Of a stretch of DNA of 43,295 nt, positions 1-7,780 are shown piece after piece. The stretch's first letter is position 1. Each line of letters opens with the position of its first letter. The stretch is from assembly GCA_029268595.1 (NCBI GenBank), contig JAJUGB010000004.1, positions 1 through 43,295 on the forward strand, written 5' to 3'. This DNA comes from Alcaligenaceae bacterium. GTDB lineage: Bacteria > Pseudomonadota > Gammaproteobacteria > Burkholderiales > Burkholderiaceae_B. The translations under genes were made by a program, and so were the position numbers. The notes below the pieces were generated by a model. The model was not told the DNA's origin and did not search any database. It was given only the letters and a program-made list of their open reading frames with translations.

Positions 1-2895
1 AAGGCCGGCAATTCGCCCTCCAGCAAATGGCAAAACTTCAGCATCATCCGGCGCAATGGGGCAGTCGTGGGGTTCGAACCCAGCAAGATCGCCATCGCCA
101 TGACAAAGGCGTTTCTAGCGGTCAACGGCGGCCAGGGCGCAGCGTCGGCTCGCATTCGTGAACTTGTTGAACAACTCACTTCTCAGGTCGTCTCTGCCCT
201 GATGCGCAACCGCCCCAGTGGCGGTACTTTCCATATCGAAGAAATCCAGGACCAGGTTGAACTGGCCTTGATGCGTTCGGGCGAGCACGACGTGGCTCGC
301 GCCTACGTCCTGTATCGTGAAAAGCGCGCGCAAGAACGCGCACGCAGTACCGAACAGCAAGCCCCCGTGCAAAAAAGCGCAATCAACGTCAACGACAATG
401 GTGTAATGCGCCCGCTGGACGTGGCGCGCCTGCGCACCACCATTGCCGAAACGGCCACCGGCTTGCCCATCGAAATCGATGTAGACGGCATCCTGGAAGA
501 AACCATCAAGAACCTCTACGACGGCGTCCCAGTCGATGAAGTCTATAAGTCGGCGATTCTGGCTGCTCGCGCCCGGGTCGAAACCGATCCCGCCTACAGC
601 AATGTCACGGCCGGGCTGTTGCTGCACACCATCCGCAAGGAAGTCCTGGGCGAGGAAATCGCTCAATCGGCGATGGAAACGGTATATGCCGAGTACTTCC
701 CCAAATTCATCAAGACCGGCATTGAAAGCGGTTTGCTGGACAGCAAGCTGGGCCAGTTCGACCTGCGCAAGCTGGGCCAGGCGCTGGACGCCAAACGCGA
801 CCTGCAGTTCAACTACCTGGGCCTGCAAACCCTGTACGACCGCTATTTCCTGCACGTGCGCGGTCGCCGCATCGAGCTGCCCCAGATTTTCTTCATGCGG
901 GTCGCCATGGGTCTGGCCCTGAATGAAATCGAACGCGAAGCGCGCACCATCGAGTTCTATGAAATCTTGTCTTCTTTTGATTTCATGAGCTCGACCCCCA
1001 CGCTGTTCAATTCCGGCACGGTGCACTCGCAGCTGTCGTCCTGCTACCTCACCACAGTCTCCGACGACCTTGAGGGCATCTACGACGCCATCAAGGAAAA
1101 CGCCCTGCTTGCCAAGTACGCTGGCGGACTGGGCAACGACTGGACGCCGGTGCGCGCCTTGCGCAGCCATATCAAGGGCACCAACGGCGAAAGCCAAGGC
1201 GTCGTACCCTTCCTTAAGGTTGTCAACGACACGGCGGTGGCGGTCAACCAGGGCGGCAAGCGTAAAGGGGCTGTCTGCGCCTACCTTGAAACCTGGCACC
1301 TCGATATCGAAGAGTTCCTGGAGTTGCGCAAGAACACCGGCGACGAGCGCCGTCGCACCCACGACATGAACACGGCCAACTGGATTCCCGACCTGTTCAT
1401 GAAGCGCGTCATGGAAAATGGCGAATGGACCCTGTTCTCGCCCTCCGACGTACCCGATCTGCACGATAAGTACGGCAAGGATTTTGAGCAGGCCTACACC
1501 GCCTACGAAGCCAAGACGCAAACCGGCGAAATCACGCTGTTCAAGACGGTGCCCGCCGTTTCGCTATGGCGCAAGATGCTTTCCATGCTGTTTGAAACCG
1601 GCCACCCCTGGCTGACTTTCAAAGACCCGTGCAATATCCGTTCGCCGCAACAACATGTGGGTGTGGTTCACAGCTCCAACCTGTGCACCGAGATCACGCT
1701 TAACACCAGCGACACCGAAATTGCGGTGTGCAACCTTGGCTCGGTGAACCTGGCGGCTCATTTGAAGCAAGACGCCAACGGCCAGTACGTGCTCGACCAC
1801 GAGAAGCTGCAACGCACGATCGACATTGCCATGCGCATGCTGGACAACGTCATCGACATCAACTATTACGCTGTCGCCAAAGCACGTAACTCCAACGTAC
1901 GGCATCGCCCCGTCGGCATGGGCATCATGGGCTTCCAGGACTGCCTGCATCTCATGCGCGTGCCCTTTGCCTCTGAGGACGCCGTAGAATTTGCCGACCG
2001 GTCGATGGAAGCCGTGTGCTACTACGCCTACTGGGCATCCAGCAAGCTGGCGATCGAGCGCGGCGCTTATTCAAGCTTCAAAGGTTCGCTATGGGATCGT
2101 GGCATCTTGCCGCAAGACACCATCGCCATGCTGCGTGACGAGCGCGGCGGCTATGTAGAAGTGGACGACAGCTCCACCCTCGATTGGGACACCTTGCGCG
2201 CACATATTCAACAGCATGGCATGCGCAACTCCAATTGCATCGCCATTGCGCCGACCGCCACCATTTCCAACATCATTGGCGTCTCGCCGTGCATCGAGCC
2301 CACCTACCGCAACTTGTACGTCAAATCCAATTTGTCGGGCGAGTTCACCGTGGTTAACGATCACCTCGTGCGCGACCTGAAAGAGCGCGGTCTCTGGGAT
2401 GAAGTCATGGTGGCCGACCTCAAATACTTCGATGGCAGCCTGGCTCGCATCGACCGCGTCCCAAGCGATTTGCGCGAGCTCTACGCCACCGCATTCGAGG
2501 TCGACCCCAGCTGGGTTGTAGAGTGCGCCGCGCGCCGCCAGAAGTGGATAGACCAGGCTCAGTCGCTCAACATCTTCATGGCTGGCGTATCCGGCAAAAA
2601 GCTGGACGAGACCTACAAGCTCGCCTGGCTGCGTGGCCTCAAGACCACCTATTACTTGCGCTCCAGCGGCGCAACCAACGCAGAAAAATCCACTGGCCGC
2701 GGTGGCGAACTGAATGCTGTGCCCATGGGTGGAATGTCCACCTCAGCCGCCGCATCCAGCAGCGCTGCAGCACCCGCGCCCGCCGTGGCGGCAGCACCGG
2801 CTGCCCAGATGGCCCCCGAACCCGAAATCGTCGGCGCGGTATGCACCATGCGCCCAGGTGATGACGGCTTCGAAGAGTGCGAAGCCTGCCAATAA
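1..2895 (+). CDS. nrdA: Ribonucleoside-diphosphate reductase, alpha subunit (class Ia), 5'-truncated by the window edge
   Basis: Catalytic large subunit that reduces ribonucleoside diphosphates to deoxyribonucleotides in the cytoplasm, with NrdB as radical-generating partner. The frame is open from base 1, and the codons before the GTG at 67 read as the usual N-terminal ATP-cone sequence, so the true start lies upstream. In visible codons there are two ATP-cone-like segments (about 15-105 and 130-230), then the catalytic barrel. The radical-site residues are present: Cys348 (SSCYL), Asn560/Cys562/Glu564 (NLCTE), Cys577 (VCNLG), the tyrosine pair Tyr884-Tyr885, and the C-terminal CxxC Cys960/Cys963 (CEAC) that takes electrons from thioredoxin or glutaredoxin. 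An Ala/Pro-rich linker precedes the C-terminal tail. nrdB follows after 21 bp in an evident operon. Identification is secure; regulatory sites such as NrdR boxes would lie outside the window. Confidence 0.97.
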   Translation, partial: KAGNSPSSKWQNFSIIRRNGAVVGFEPSKIAIAMTKAFLAVNGGQGAASARIRELVEQLTSQVVSALMRNRPSGGTFHIEEIQDQVELALMRSGEHDVARAYVLYREKRAQERARSTEQQAPVQKSAINVNDNGVMRPLDVARLRTTIAETATGLPIEIDVDGILEETIKNLYDGVPVDEVYKSAILAARARVETDPAYSNVTAGLLLHTIRKEVLGEEIAQSAMETVYAEYFPKFIKTGIESGLLDSKLGQFDLRKLGQALDAKRDLQFNYLGLQTLYDRYFLHVRGRRIELPQIFFMRVAMGLALNEIEREARTIEFYEILSSFDFMSSTPTLFNSGTVHSQLSSCYLTTVSDDLEGIYDAIKENALLAKYAGGLGNDWTPVRALRSHIKGTNGESQGVVPFLKVVNDTAVAVNQGGKRKGAVCAYLETWHLDIEEFLELRKNTGDERRRTHDMNTANWIPDLFMKRVMENGEWTLFSPSDVPDLHDKYGKDFEQAYTAYEAKTQTGEITLFKTVPAVSLWRKMLSMLFETGHPWLTFKDPCNIRSPQQHVGVVHSSNLCTEITLNTSDTEIAVCNLGSVNLAAHLKQDANGQYVLDHEKLQRTIDIAMRMLDNVIDINYYAVAKARNSNVRHRPVGMGIMGFQDCLHLMRVPFASEDAVEFADRSMEAVCYYAYWASSKLAIERGAYSSFKGSLWDRGILPQDTIAMLRDERGGYVEVDDSSTLDWDTLRAHIQQHGMRNSNCIAIAPTATISNIIGVSPCIEPTYRNLYVKSNLSGEFTVVNDHLVRDLKERGLWDEVMVADLKYFDGSLARIDRVPSDLRELYATAFEVDPSWVVECAARRQKWIDQAQSLNIFMAGVSGKKLDETYKLAWLRGLKTTYYLRSSGATNAEKSTGRGGELNAVPMGGMSTSAAASSSAAAPAPAVAAAPAAQMAPEPEIVGAVCTMRPGDDGFEECEACQ

Positions 2896-2916
2896 ATAAT
2901 TAGTAAAGGTACGACT

Positions 2917-4071
2917 ATGCTTAATTGGGACGATACCCCCCAGACACAAACCCCTTCCAGCCGCCCGGCTCAACAGCCCGCCGGGAGCACGTTCGACGAT
3001 ACGGCCATGAACCCCACAGTGGCCGCTTCGGCCGCGCCCGAGCCGGCTGCAGGCTCGCGCGTCCGGGTGGCAGACAAGCGCATCATCAACGGCAAGACCG
3101 ACGTCAACCAATTGGTCCCGTTCAAGTACAAGTGGGCCTGGGAGAAATACCTGGCCACTTGCGCCAACCACTGGATGCCGCAAGAAATCAATATGTCGCG
3201 CGACATCGCCTTGTGGAAGAACCCCAATGGGCTGACCGAAGACGAGCGCCGCATCGTCAAGCGCAATCTGGGCTTCTTTGTCACGGCCGACTCACTTGCC
3301 GCCAACAACATTGTGTTGGGCACCTACCGTCATATCACGGCTCCGGAAGCACGCCAATTTCTGCTGCGCCAGGCGTTTGAAGAAGCCATCCATACTCATG
3401 CTTATCAATACATAGTCGAGAGCCTGGACCTGGATGAATCAGAAATCTTCAACGCGTACAACGAAATTCCGTCCATACGCGCCAAAGACGAGTTCCTGAT
3501 TCCGTTTATCGACGCTATTGCCGACCCGAATTTCCAGACCGGCACACCCGAGGCCGACCAGAAACTGCTGCGTTCGTTGATCGTGTTCGCCTGCCTGATG
3601 GAAGGCCTGTTTTTCTATGTGGGCTTTACGCAGATTCTTGCACTGGGCCGGCAAAACAAGATGACCGGGGCGGCCGAACAATACATGTACATCCTTCGTG
3701 ATGAATCCATGCATTGCAACTTCGGCATCGACCTCATCAACACCATCAAACTCGAGAACCCTCATTTGTGGACGGCCGAATTCCGCGAAGAAATACGCGA
3801 CCTGTTCCGTCAGGCAGTCGATCTTGAATACGCCTACGCAGAAGACACCATGCCGCGCGGCGTCCTGGGTTTGAACGCCGCCATGTTCAAGTCTTATTTG
3901 CGCTTCATCGCCAATCGGCGCTGCCAGCAAATTGGCATAGAACCGCTGTTCCCCCAAGAAGAGAACCCATTCCCCTGGATGGCCGAAATGATCGATCTCA
4001 AGAAGGAACGCAACTTTTTTGAGACACGAGTGATTGAATATCAGACTGGAGGCGCCTTAAGCTGGGAATAA
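2917..4071 (+). CDS. nrdB: Ribonucleoside-diphosphate reductase, beta subunit (class Ia)
   Basis: Small subunit that holds the di-iron centre and tyrosyl radical used by NrdA. The 384-residue product has an unusually long Pro/Ala/Thr-rich N-terminal extension (about residues 5-55) before the ferritin-like helical domain. Metal ligands and the radical residue can be placed by motif: Asp125 (TADS), Glu156 and His159 with radical Tyr163 (ExxHxxxY), Glu229 (EGLFFY), Glu263 and His266 (DESMH). The tyrosine is kept, which argues for a normal class Ia enzyme rather than a class Ic or Id variant. The start at 2917 follows the nrdA stop by 21 bp, with an AAAGGT ribosome-binding site. The C-terminal tail that docks on NrdA is present (GGALSWE end). 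Confidence 0.97.
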   Translation: MLNWDDTPQTQTPSSRPAQQPAGSTFDDTAMNPTVAASAAPEPAAGSRVRVADKRIINGKTDVNQLVPFKYKWAWEKYLATCANHWMPQEINMSRDIALWKNPNGLTEDERRIVKRNLGFFVTADSLAANNIVLGTYRHITAPEARQFLLRQAFEEAIHTHAYQYIVESLDLDESEIFNAYNEIPSIRAKDEFLIPFIDAIADPNFQTGTPEADQKLLRSLIVFACLMEGLFFYVGFTQILALGRQNKMTGAAEQYMYILRDESMHCNFGIDLINTIKLENPHLWTAEFREEIRDLFRQAVDLEYAYAEDTMPRGVLGLNAAMFKSYLRFIANRRCQQIGIEPLFPQEENPFPWMAEMIDLKKERNFFETRVIEYQTGGALSWE

Positions 4072-4107
4072 TGCTTGGAGCCGGATACCGCTTACGTTAG
4101 ACTCTAG

Positions 4108-4136
4108 GCGTGCATGACGCAGTGCGTTATGCACGC
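4108..4136 (+). terminator. Strong stem-loop after nrdB
   Basis: GCGTGCAT (4108-4115) pairs with ATGCACGC (4129-4136). Inside it, ACGC/GCGT pairs around a 3-base loop, with one G-T wobble joining the two helices, giving a stem of about 13 bp. It lies 36 bases after the nrdB stop. There is no clear T-run after it, so it may be a Rho-independent terminator of weak type, an mRNA 3'-end stabiliser, or a structured leader for the next gene. The pairing is seen directly; the role is inferred. Confidence 0.5.
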
Positions 4137-4228
4137 TTGCATCATTTGAAATGGGTCGCGCCCTTTTCTGTGCGGGCCATATCAAATGGTTGGATGATCT
4201 CGACGACTCGACCTTTAGGAGCCCGACC

Positions 4229-5407
4229 ATGGCAACAGCCAAAAAAACCGCAAAAAAGGCGGTTGCAAAGAAAGCTGCACCAAAAAAAGATACTGCCACC
4301 AAGAAGACAGCCACCACGGTTCAAGACCCTATAGTCGACGCTCCAGCCGCAAAGAAAGCAAGTACAAAAAAGACGTCGTCAACGTCCTCCCCGGCCAAGT
4401 CGGCAAGCAAGAAAACAGCAAGCAAGACCGCTACAAAAACGGCCACAGCGGCAAGCAAATCTACAACTAAGACAGCCAGCAAAGCGGCAGGCAAGACAGC
4501 CGCCAAACAGGCGGAAACCACTGGCACTGCCAGCAAAGCCACAGCTAAAAAGGCAGCAACAAAGGCAAGCACCAAGTCGGCCACAAACTCTGCCACCAAG
4601 ACTCCGGCTACTAAGTCAGCAACGGGCAAATCCACAGCCGCCAAGTCAGCAGGCGCCAAATCGGCCAGCACGCCCACGGCTAGTGAATCGTCTCAAGCTC
4701 AAGCACCGGCTGCCAAGAAGGCCAGCCCCACTGGCGCCAAGAAAGCTACGGCCAGCAAGACCGCTTCAAAGAAGTCGGCGGCTACTAAAGCGTCCACCTC
4801 TGGAAGCGCTGCCACCGATACTGCTGCAACAAAGTCGGCCACCGACTCCAATACTGCGACCAAGAAATCCACCGCTAAAAAAGCAAGCAAGACTGCTGCA
4901 GCCAAAAAGGTAAGCGCCAAATCGGCTGGCGCAGCCAATTCATCCGAGACGGCTACTCCGGCCAAAGCTGCCTCGAAGAAGGCCGGCACGTCCTCACGCG
5001 CCACCAGCGCTTCCGTAAGCAAATCCGCAACCAAGGCGGGCAGCAAAACGGCTAGCCAAGCCCCGGGTGAATCGGCCCAGGCCGGTTCCGACCTGTCGGC
5101 TACAGACAAAACCGCCGCAAAGTCGGCAAAGACAGGTAAGTCTGGCGCCACCGATTCGACAGCCGCCGCCAAATCTGCTACGGCATCGGTAGAAGCCTCT
5201 GAAAATAACGGCGAGCAGACACTAACAGGCAAGTCGAAGGGCGCCGCTAAAGCGGCCGACAAGTCAGGTTCGTCTAAAAAGAGCGCCAAAAAAAGCGACT
5301 CTAAAGCGGCGGCCAAGGCCAAAAAGGCCAAGACAGAAGCGTCCCCAGCTAATAAAACCGTCAATCCGGCAGCTTCCTGGCCTTTCCCAACTGGAAACCG
5401 GCCCTAA
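4229..5407 (+). CDS. Histone H1-like, Lys/Ala-rich nucleoid DNA-binding protein
   Basis: The 392-residue product is almost entirely Lys, Ala, Ser and Thr, built from degenerate AAKK / KKAS / SKTA repeats like the C-terminal tail of eukaryotic histone H1 and the BpH1 proteins of Bordetella. Such proteins bind DNA non-specifically through charge and help condense the nucleoid. No folded domain is apparent apart from a short non-repetitive C-terminus (NPAASWPFPTGNRP). The start at 4229 is chosen because it follows TAGGAG at about 7 bases and opens MATAKKTAKKA; the frame is open further upstream (from 4151) but that extension is not Lys-rich. It is clearly longer than the roughly 180-residue BpH1. 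The long open frames on the opposite strand here are by-products of the repeat composition. It stands alone between terminator-like hairpins. Confidence 0.85.
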   Translation: MATAKKTAKKAVAKKAAPKKDTATKKTATTVQDPIVDAPAAKKASTKKTSSTSSPAKSASKKTASKTATKTATAASKSTTKTASKAAGKTAAKQAETTGTASKATAKKAATKASTKSATNSATKTPATKSATGKSTAAKSAGAKSASTPTASESSQAQAPAAKKASPTGAKKATASKTASKKSAATKASTSGSAATDTAATKSATDSNTATKKSTAKKASKTAAAKKVSAKSAGAANSSETATPAKAASKKAGTSSRATSASVSKSATKAGSKTASQAPGESAQAGSDLSATDKTAAKSAKTGKSGATDSTAAAKSATASVEASENNGEQTLTGKSKGAAKAADKSGSSKKSAKKSDSKAAAKAKKAKTEASPANKTVNPAASWPFPTGNRP

Positions 5408-5433
5408 ACAGCGCACTGCTTCAAGTCGATCGT

Positions 5434-5467
5434 CGATAAACTGCCCGGCTCGCCGGGCAGTTTGTTT
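5434..5467 (+). terminator. Rho-independent terminator of the histone-like gene
   Basis: AAACTGCCCGG (5438-5448) and CCGGGCAGTTT (5453-5463) form a perfect 11-bp stem with a 4-base loop, followed by a T-rich tract. It lies about 30 bases after the histone-like stop codon, and flanking CGATAAA/TTTATCG sequences can extend the pairing. Confidence 0.9.
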
Positions 5468-5610
5468 ATCGCCTACGGTCCGCTTTGCTTGTAAGCGTTC
5501 GAGCGGGACTTTACGTTTGACGGGTTGTACAAAACCTTGAAGAACGTGCAGGCGCTGGGTAATGCACTCGTGCGACAATGGGTTCTTTTCTCGTTTACAG
5601 TTCCGTACAT

Positions 5611-6174
5611 ATGGGCAGCAACGTTCTACATTTCGTCATCAACATCGTTTTCTCGCTGTTTGGCATTGCGCTAATACTGCGGGCCTGGGCGTATGCGGCC
5701 AGATTGCACCCGTTTAATCCCTACTCGCAAGCGATGATCCGCATCACCGACTGGCTGGTGCAACCAATACGCAAATTGGTGTCGCCAAGCCGTCGTATCG
5801 ATTGGCCAAGCATTATTGCCACATGGTTGACAGCCTTTATCTACCTGCTGGTCACCTGGGTTGTCCTGACAGGACAGCTGCCATTGGTCAACAGCCTGCT
5901 GCCTGCCCTATTGGCAAGCGTTTTTACCGCTTTAAAGTGGCTCTTCAACCTGGTGTTGTGGCTGGTGCTTATACAAGCAATATTGTCGTGGGTGAATCCC
6001 ATGGCGCCCATAATGCCGGTATTGCGCACGCTCACCGACCCTTTGCTGGATCCCATCCGCCGCATCATGCCCAACTTGGGCGGTCTTGATCTATCGCCTC
6101 TTATTCTGCTTATTCTGGCTCAAGTGGCCATCATGGTATTGCAGAACTTCGCTTACGGCTTGTTTGGCGTTTAG
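5611..6174 (+). CDS. YggT family integral membrane protein
   Basis: The product has two tandem YggT repeats, each with two membrane helices: about residues 5-25 and 65-90, then 95-120 and 155-180 after the chosen start. Each repeat has the family's conserved Pro/Arg motif after the first helix (LHPFNPYSQ...LVQPIRKLVSP and VNPMAPI...LLDPIRRIMP). YggT proteins are inner-membrane proteins of poorly defined role; links to osmotic or potassium stress and, in other lineages, to division and thylakoid organisation have been reported. The start is uncertain. ATG 5578 in the same frame would add 11 residues, and neither start has a good ribosome-binding site. 5611 is preferred because family members begin a few residues before the first helix. 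Confidence 0.88.
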   Translation: MGSNVLHFVINIVFSLFGIALILRAWAYAARLHPFNPYSQAMIRITDWLVQPIRKLVSPSRRIDWPSIIATWLTAFIYLLVTWVVLTGQLPLVNSLLPALLASVFTALKWLFNLVLWLVLIQAILSWVNPMAPIMPVLRTLTDPLLDPIRRIMPNLGGLDLSPLILLILAQVAIMVLQNFAYGLFGV

Positions 6175-6210
6175 CACACGCCGGGCAGCCTGATTATTTC
6201 AGGCATGGAA

Positions 6211-6254
6211 AAGCGCCTCGGCAACTGGCCTAGAGGCCAACCAGCGAGGCGCTT
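6211..6254. terminator. Bidirectional terminator between convergent genes
   Basis: AAGCGCCTCG (6211-6220) and CGAGGCGCTT (6245-6254) are a perfect 10-bp inverted repeat that encloses a second perfect hairpin (TGGCCT/AGGCCA, 6226-6239). It sits between the converging yggT-family and glycine-zipper genes, and A/T bases flank both sides, as expected for a terminator used from both strands. Confidence 0.8.
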
Positions 6255-6299
6255 TGGCGGGGGTGGTTCACATACCACCCCATGATCGGCAGACGCCGA

Positions 6300-6800
6300 T
6301 TACATAGGCACTACGCGCGTCGGGCCACCACCACTAACCAAACGCACACGCTGCCCGGAGGTTAACTGCACGTCGTCCGCCTGGGCCACCACGCGAGTTT
6401 CTCCGGTATCGAGGCGAACGGTAATTTCAAGGCCTCGCGTCTTGCCCGCCTGGTTTTCGACAGTGTTTCCGAGCAGGCCACCCAAGATGACGCCGCCCAC
6501 CGTGGCGATGGCTCGCCCGGAGCCGCCGCCCACAGCGTTTCCTGCCACGCCTCCCAGGGCTCCGCCAGCCACCATGCCGGCGCCGGAGGACTTGTCGTTT
6601 TGAATGACTACGGGCCGCACAGATACCACAGTACCTGTTCGGACGACCTGTTCCTGTTGAGCTTGCCCGTAGCTATATACCGAGCTGGAGGCTGAGCGGT
6701 TGGCGCAGCCCGCCATGACCAGCATGGAGCCGGCTAACGCCACTACTGCGCCGGCCCGAAATACCCGGCTGCCAGTTAGCGTTGATAAAACTGATTTCAT
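6300..6800 (-). CDS. Glycine-zipper 2TM outer-membrane lipoprotein (SlyB/Pcp-like)
   Basis: Predicted 166-residue lipoprotein. The N-terminal signal peptide ends in a lipobox (VMAGC, Cys about residue 31), so the mature protein would be lipid-anchored. A Gly-rich segment (about residues 70-115, GxxxG/GxxxA repeats such as GGALGGVAGNAVGGG and GGVILGGLLG) matches the glycine-zipper 2TM domain of the 17-kDa antigen / SlyB / Pcp family. A short beta-rich C-terminal domain follows (LEITVRLDTGETRVVAQ). The start at 6800 is set by AAGGAG 7 bases upstream and by the signal peptide; the frame stays open to 6941, but that stretch overlaps the upstream kinase gene. It is the last gene of the minus-strand run. 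A role in outer-membrane integrity is inferred from the family. Confidence 0.88.
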   Translation of the reverse strand: MKSVLSTLTGSRVFRAGAVVALAGSMLVMAGCANRSASSSVYSYGQAQQEQVVRTGTVVSVRPVVIQNDKSSGAGMVAGGALGGVAGNAVGGGSGRAIATVGGVILGGLLGNTVENQAGKTRGLEITVRLDTGETRVVAQADDVQLTSGQRVRLVSGGGPTRVVPM

Positions 6801-6819
6801 GAAAGAACTCCTTAGCGGC

Positions 6820-7770
6820 TCATATGACCGGTTCGGCCAATTCGATGCCATAGTGCGTCTTGAGCGATTCGCCGATTTCGGCGCGGCTCGGCTTGTGGTT
6901 CTGAGGACCACGAGAACTAATTTTAAATGCGCCCATGACATTACCCAAGCGGCAAGCGTCCTGCAAGCTCCAATTGTTTACCAGACCATACAGGAGCCCT
7001 GCACGATGTGCGTCGCCGCAGCCTGTGGGATCGACTACGGCATCGACTCGGATAGCTTCAATGGGATGTTGAGCCCCGTCGGCATAGAGCGTTGCTCCGG
7101 CGGCGCCTCGAGTTACGACGACCGCCCGCAGATCGCGAGCAATGTCTTCAAGCGATCGGCCCGTTCGCTGTTCAATAACCGCAGCCTCGTAGTCGTTGGC
7201 CGTGATGACATCGGCCAGGTCAATCATTTGCTGCAGGTCTTCGCCCGAAAATAAGGGCATGGCTTGGCCCAAGTCGAAGACAAACGGGGTACCCTGCGCT
7301 TTGAGTCGGTGCGCATGCGCAAACATGCCTTCTTTCGAATCGGGCGCGACTATGGCCCACGCCGCCTCGGTCCCTGTCAGATCGTTCTCGGCCGAACGCG
7401 CCATTGCACCTGGGTGAAATGAGGCAATCTGATTGCTGTCCAGATCGGTGGTTATGAAACATTGCGGCGTGAACATATCGTCCAGCACACGAACCAGACG
7501 GGTGTCTATGCCAAGCTCTTGCAGGTATTGAAGATAATCGCCGGCATCCGCGCCGACCGTACCTACGGGGACCGGATCGGCCCCAAGCAACCGCAAGTTA
7601 TAGGCGATATTGCCGGCACAGCCGCCATACTCCTTGCGCATGGTCGGCACGAAAAACGATACGCTAAGCGACTGAATTGTGTCGGGCAGAATATGGTCTT
7701 TGAAATGCCCCTCGAATACGGCAATGGTGTCGAAGGCGACCGAGCCGCACACCAGTATTTTTTTAGACAT
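6820..7770 (-). CDS. PfkB-family carbohydrate/nucleoside kinase (adenosine kinase-like)
   Basis: The 316-residue protein has the ribokinase/PfkB fold. It has an N-terminal substrate-lid region with the paired Gly motif (YGGCAGNIAYNLRLLG, about 47-62) and the C-terminal PfkB signature DPTGCGDAHRAG (about 252-263), which carries the anion hole and the catalytic Asp. Related proteobacterial proteins are annotated as adenosine or ribokinase-type sugar kinases; the substrate cannot be read from sequence. The gene starts 10 bases after the DUF3426 gene stop and is followed after 19 bases by the lipoprotein gene, so it is probably cotranscribed with both. Confidence 0.88.
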   Translation of the reverse strand: MSKKILVCGSVAFDTIAVFEGHFKDHILPDTIQSLSVSFFVPTMRKEYGGCAGNIAYNLRLLGADPVPVGTVGADAGDYLQYLQELGIDTRLVRVLDDMFTPQCFITTDLDSNQIASFHPGAMARSAENDLTGTEAAWAIVAPDSKEGMFAHAHRLKAQGTPFVFDLGQAMPLFSGEDLQQMIDLADVITANDYEAAVIEQRTGRSLEDIARDLRAVVVTRGAAGATLYADGAQHPIEAIRVDAVVDPTGCGDAHRAGLLYGLVNNWSLQDACRLGNVMGAFKISSRGPQNHKPSRAEIGESLKTHYGIELAEPVI

Positions 7771-7780
7771 GCTGATCCTA

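Noticed and set aside
66-82. GGTTCGAACC near base 70, resembling a tRNA T-arm
   Set aside because: It lies inside the nrdA coding sequence, and no acceptor or anticodon stem can be drawn around it.
115-1521. Long open frame (468 codons) on the minus strand inside nrdA
   Set aside because: It is entirely antisense to a highly conserved gene and has no recognisable domain; it is a codon-bias shadow of nrdA.
4699-5364. Minus-strand open frame rich in Ala, Leu, Val and Asp opposite the histone-like gene
   Set aside because: It is the reverse complement of Lys/Ala repeats, which avoids stop codons by composition. There is no ribosome-binding site or independent motif.
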